A stretch of DNA of 6,919 nucleotides from MGR-bin208 sp043779285 (GTDB lineage: Bacteria; Bacteroidota; Bacteroidia; Chitinophagales; Chitinophagaceae), in NCBI GenBank assembly GCA_043779285.1, contig JAYWEL010000256.1, positions 1 to 6,919 on the forward strand. Reading direction: 5' to 3'. Both the position numbers and the translations under genes were made by a program. How positions within the stretch are numbered: the stretch's first letter is position 1; the number at the start of each line of letters is the position of its first letter. Below the pieces are notes generated by a model, which ran no database searches, had not been told where the DNA came from, and saw only the letters and a list, made by a program, of their open reading frames with translations. This document shows, in pieces, positions 6,497 through 6,919 of this stretch.

Positions 6497-6832
6497 ATGA
6501 GTTATCACACCTTACTTACCTCTCTTGAAAATAATATTTACACCATTACTATCAACCGGCCCGATAAATTAAATGCATTGAATAAAACGGTGATTGAAGA
6601 ATTATCATCGGCAGTGGATGAGGTAATGAATAATAAAGAAATAAAATCAGCCATCATCACAGGTGCCGGGCCGAAAGCATTTGTTGCCGGTGCCGATATT
6701 TCAGAGTTTCTTTCTTTGGATGAAAACGCTGGAAAGGAACTTGCAAAAAAAGGGCAAGACCTTGTTTTTACTAAAATTGAAAACTGTCCCAAACCAGTTG
6801 TTGCTGCCGTTAATGGATTTGCTTTGGGCTGA
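6497..6832 (+). CDS. Enoyl-CoA hydratase/isomerase (crotonase family), truncated
   Basis: The first 111 residues of a crotonase-fold enzyme are present; full-length members run about 255-265. The family normally adds water to enoyl-CoA in fatty-acid or amino-acid breakdown, or isomerises the double bond. Visible are ITINRPDKLNALN (17-29), the first oxyanion-hole loop AFVAGADI (61-69) and CPKPVVAAVNGFALG (97-111). A TGA then stops translation exactly where the conserved GGGCE loop should continue. The second oxyanion-hole glycine and both catalytic glutamates are therefore missing and the product as written would be inactive. No frame after the stop resembles the rest of the family. The likely reasons are a chimeric contig end or a disrupted gene; the intact part itself shows no decay. 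It follows the B12-binding subunit and the 65-residue gene on the same strand. Confidence 0.85.
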   Translation: MSYHTLLTSLENNIYTITINRPDKLNALNKTVIEELSSAVDEVMNNKEIKSAIITGAGPKAFVAGADISEFLSLDENAGKELAKKGQDLVFTKIENCPKPVVAAVNGFALG

Positions 6833-6875
6833 GAAGCTGAAGACGCAGGCATGCGGTTTGGAGAGAAGGGGTATA

Positions 6876-6919
6876 GTGCCGAAAGAAGATATCATCGAAA
6901 TTCAAGGCACCGTGAACGA
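6876..6919 (+). CDS. Possible start of a translation initiation factor IF-1 gene (partial)
   Basis: From a GTG at 6876 the frame reads (M)PKEDIIEIQGTVN to the window end. This closely resembles the N terminus of bacterial IF-1, which commonly reads MAKEDxIExxGTVxE. A purine-rich GAGAGAAGGGG (6861-6871) sits 4 bases before the GTG and could act as a ribosome binding site, unlike the other genes here, which lack one. Only 14 residues are visible, so the call is tentative. Bacteroidota IF-1 as I recall it begins differently (MAKQ-type), which would point to another organism. Confidence 0.35.
   Translation, partial: MPKEDIIEIQGTVN

Noticed and set aside
6538..6895. Minus-strand frames of 104 and 64 residues opposite the crotonase gene
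   Set aside because: They are antisense shadows of a gene with clear family motifs and resemble no protein I know.
6833..6919. Continuation of the crotonase by a simple frameshift
   Set aside because: None of the three forward frames after 6832 contains the expected GGGCE, RIAS or FGxPE motifs.

Overview
The window looks like chromosomal DNA from a Bacteroidota bacterium, most likely near the Chitinophagales. The signs are an AT-rich background, almost no Shine-Dalgarno sequences, several exact copies of the Bacteroidota -7 promoter element TAnnTTTG close to gene starts, and a glutamyl-tRNA synthetase with the PSPTGGLHLGG form typical of that group. The lineage is inferred from recalled family features, not from a search.

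Layout. Positions 1-289 are AT-rich and hold no gene I can support. On the minus strand a TatD-family metal-dependent hydrolase (1225 to 458) is followed by a tRNA-Ser(GGA) (424-340) and a rho-independent terminator (323-290); the tRNA appears to have its own promoter. A predicted lipoprotein of unknown function (1340-2290, plus) runs toward a minus-strand polysaccharide deacetylase (ending at 2452), and a probable bidirectional terminator lies between them (2343-2376). The deacetylase and gltX (3180-4703, plus) diverge from a short shared region in which each start codon has an exact TATCTTTG box 5-6 bases in front of it. gltX converges on an aldo/keto reductase (5798 to 4758, minus). That reductase diverges from a plus-strand cluster: a stand-alone B12-binding mutase subunit (5859-6266), a 65-residue unknown protein (6268-6465), and an enoyl-CoA hydratase/isomerase that stops early (6497-6832).

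Function. Most genes are housekeeping: translation (gltX, tRNA-Ser), a TatD-type hydrolase, envelope sugar deacetylation and redox. The last cluster suggests acyl-CoA metabolism that uses a B12-dependent carbon-skeleton rearrangement, although no catalytic mutase subunit is in view.

Most notable points. (1) The aldo/keto reductase carries an in-frame, very GC-rich hairpin-forming insert of about 17 codons with a GGGC x4 tract, which resembles a palindromic mobile repeat settled inside a protein gene. (2) The enoyl-CoA hydratase is cut by a stop exactly where its conserved GGGCE loop should begin. The last 87 bases are richer in GC and end in what looks like the start of a translation initiation factor IF-1 gene, so the contig end may be a chimeric join. 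I did not find a convincing undescribed multi-gene system.
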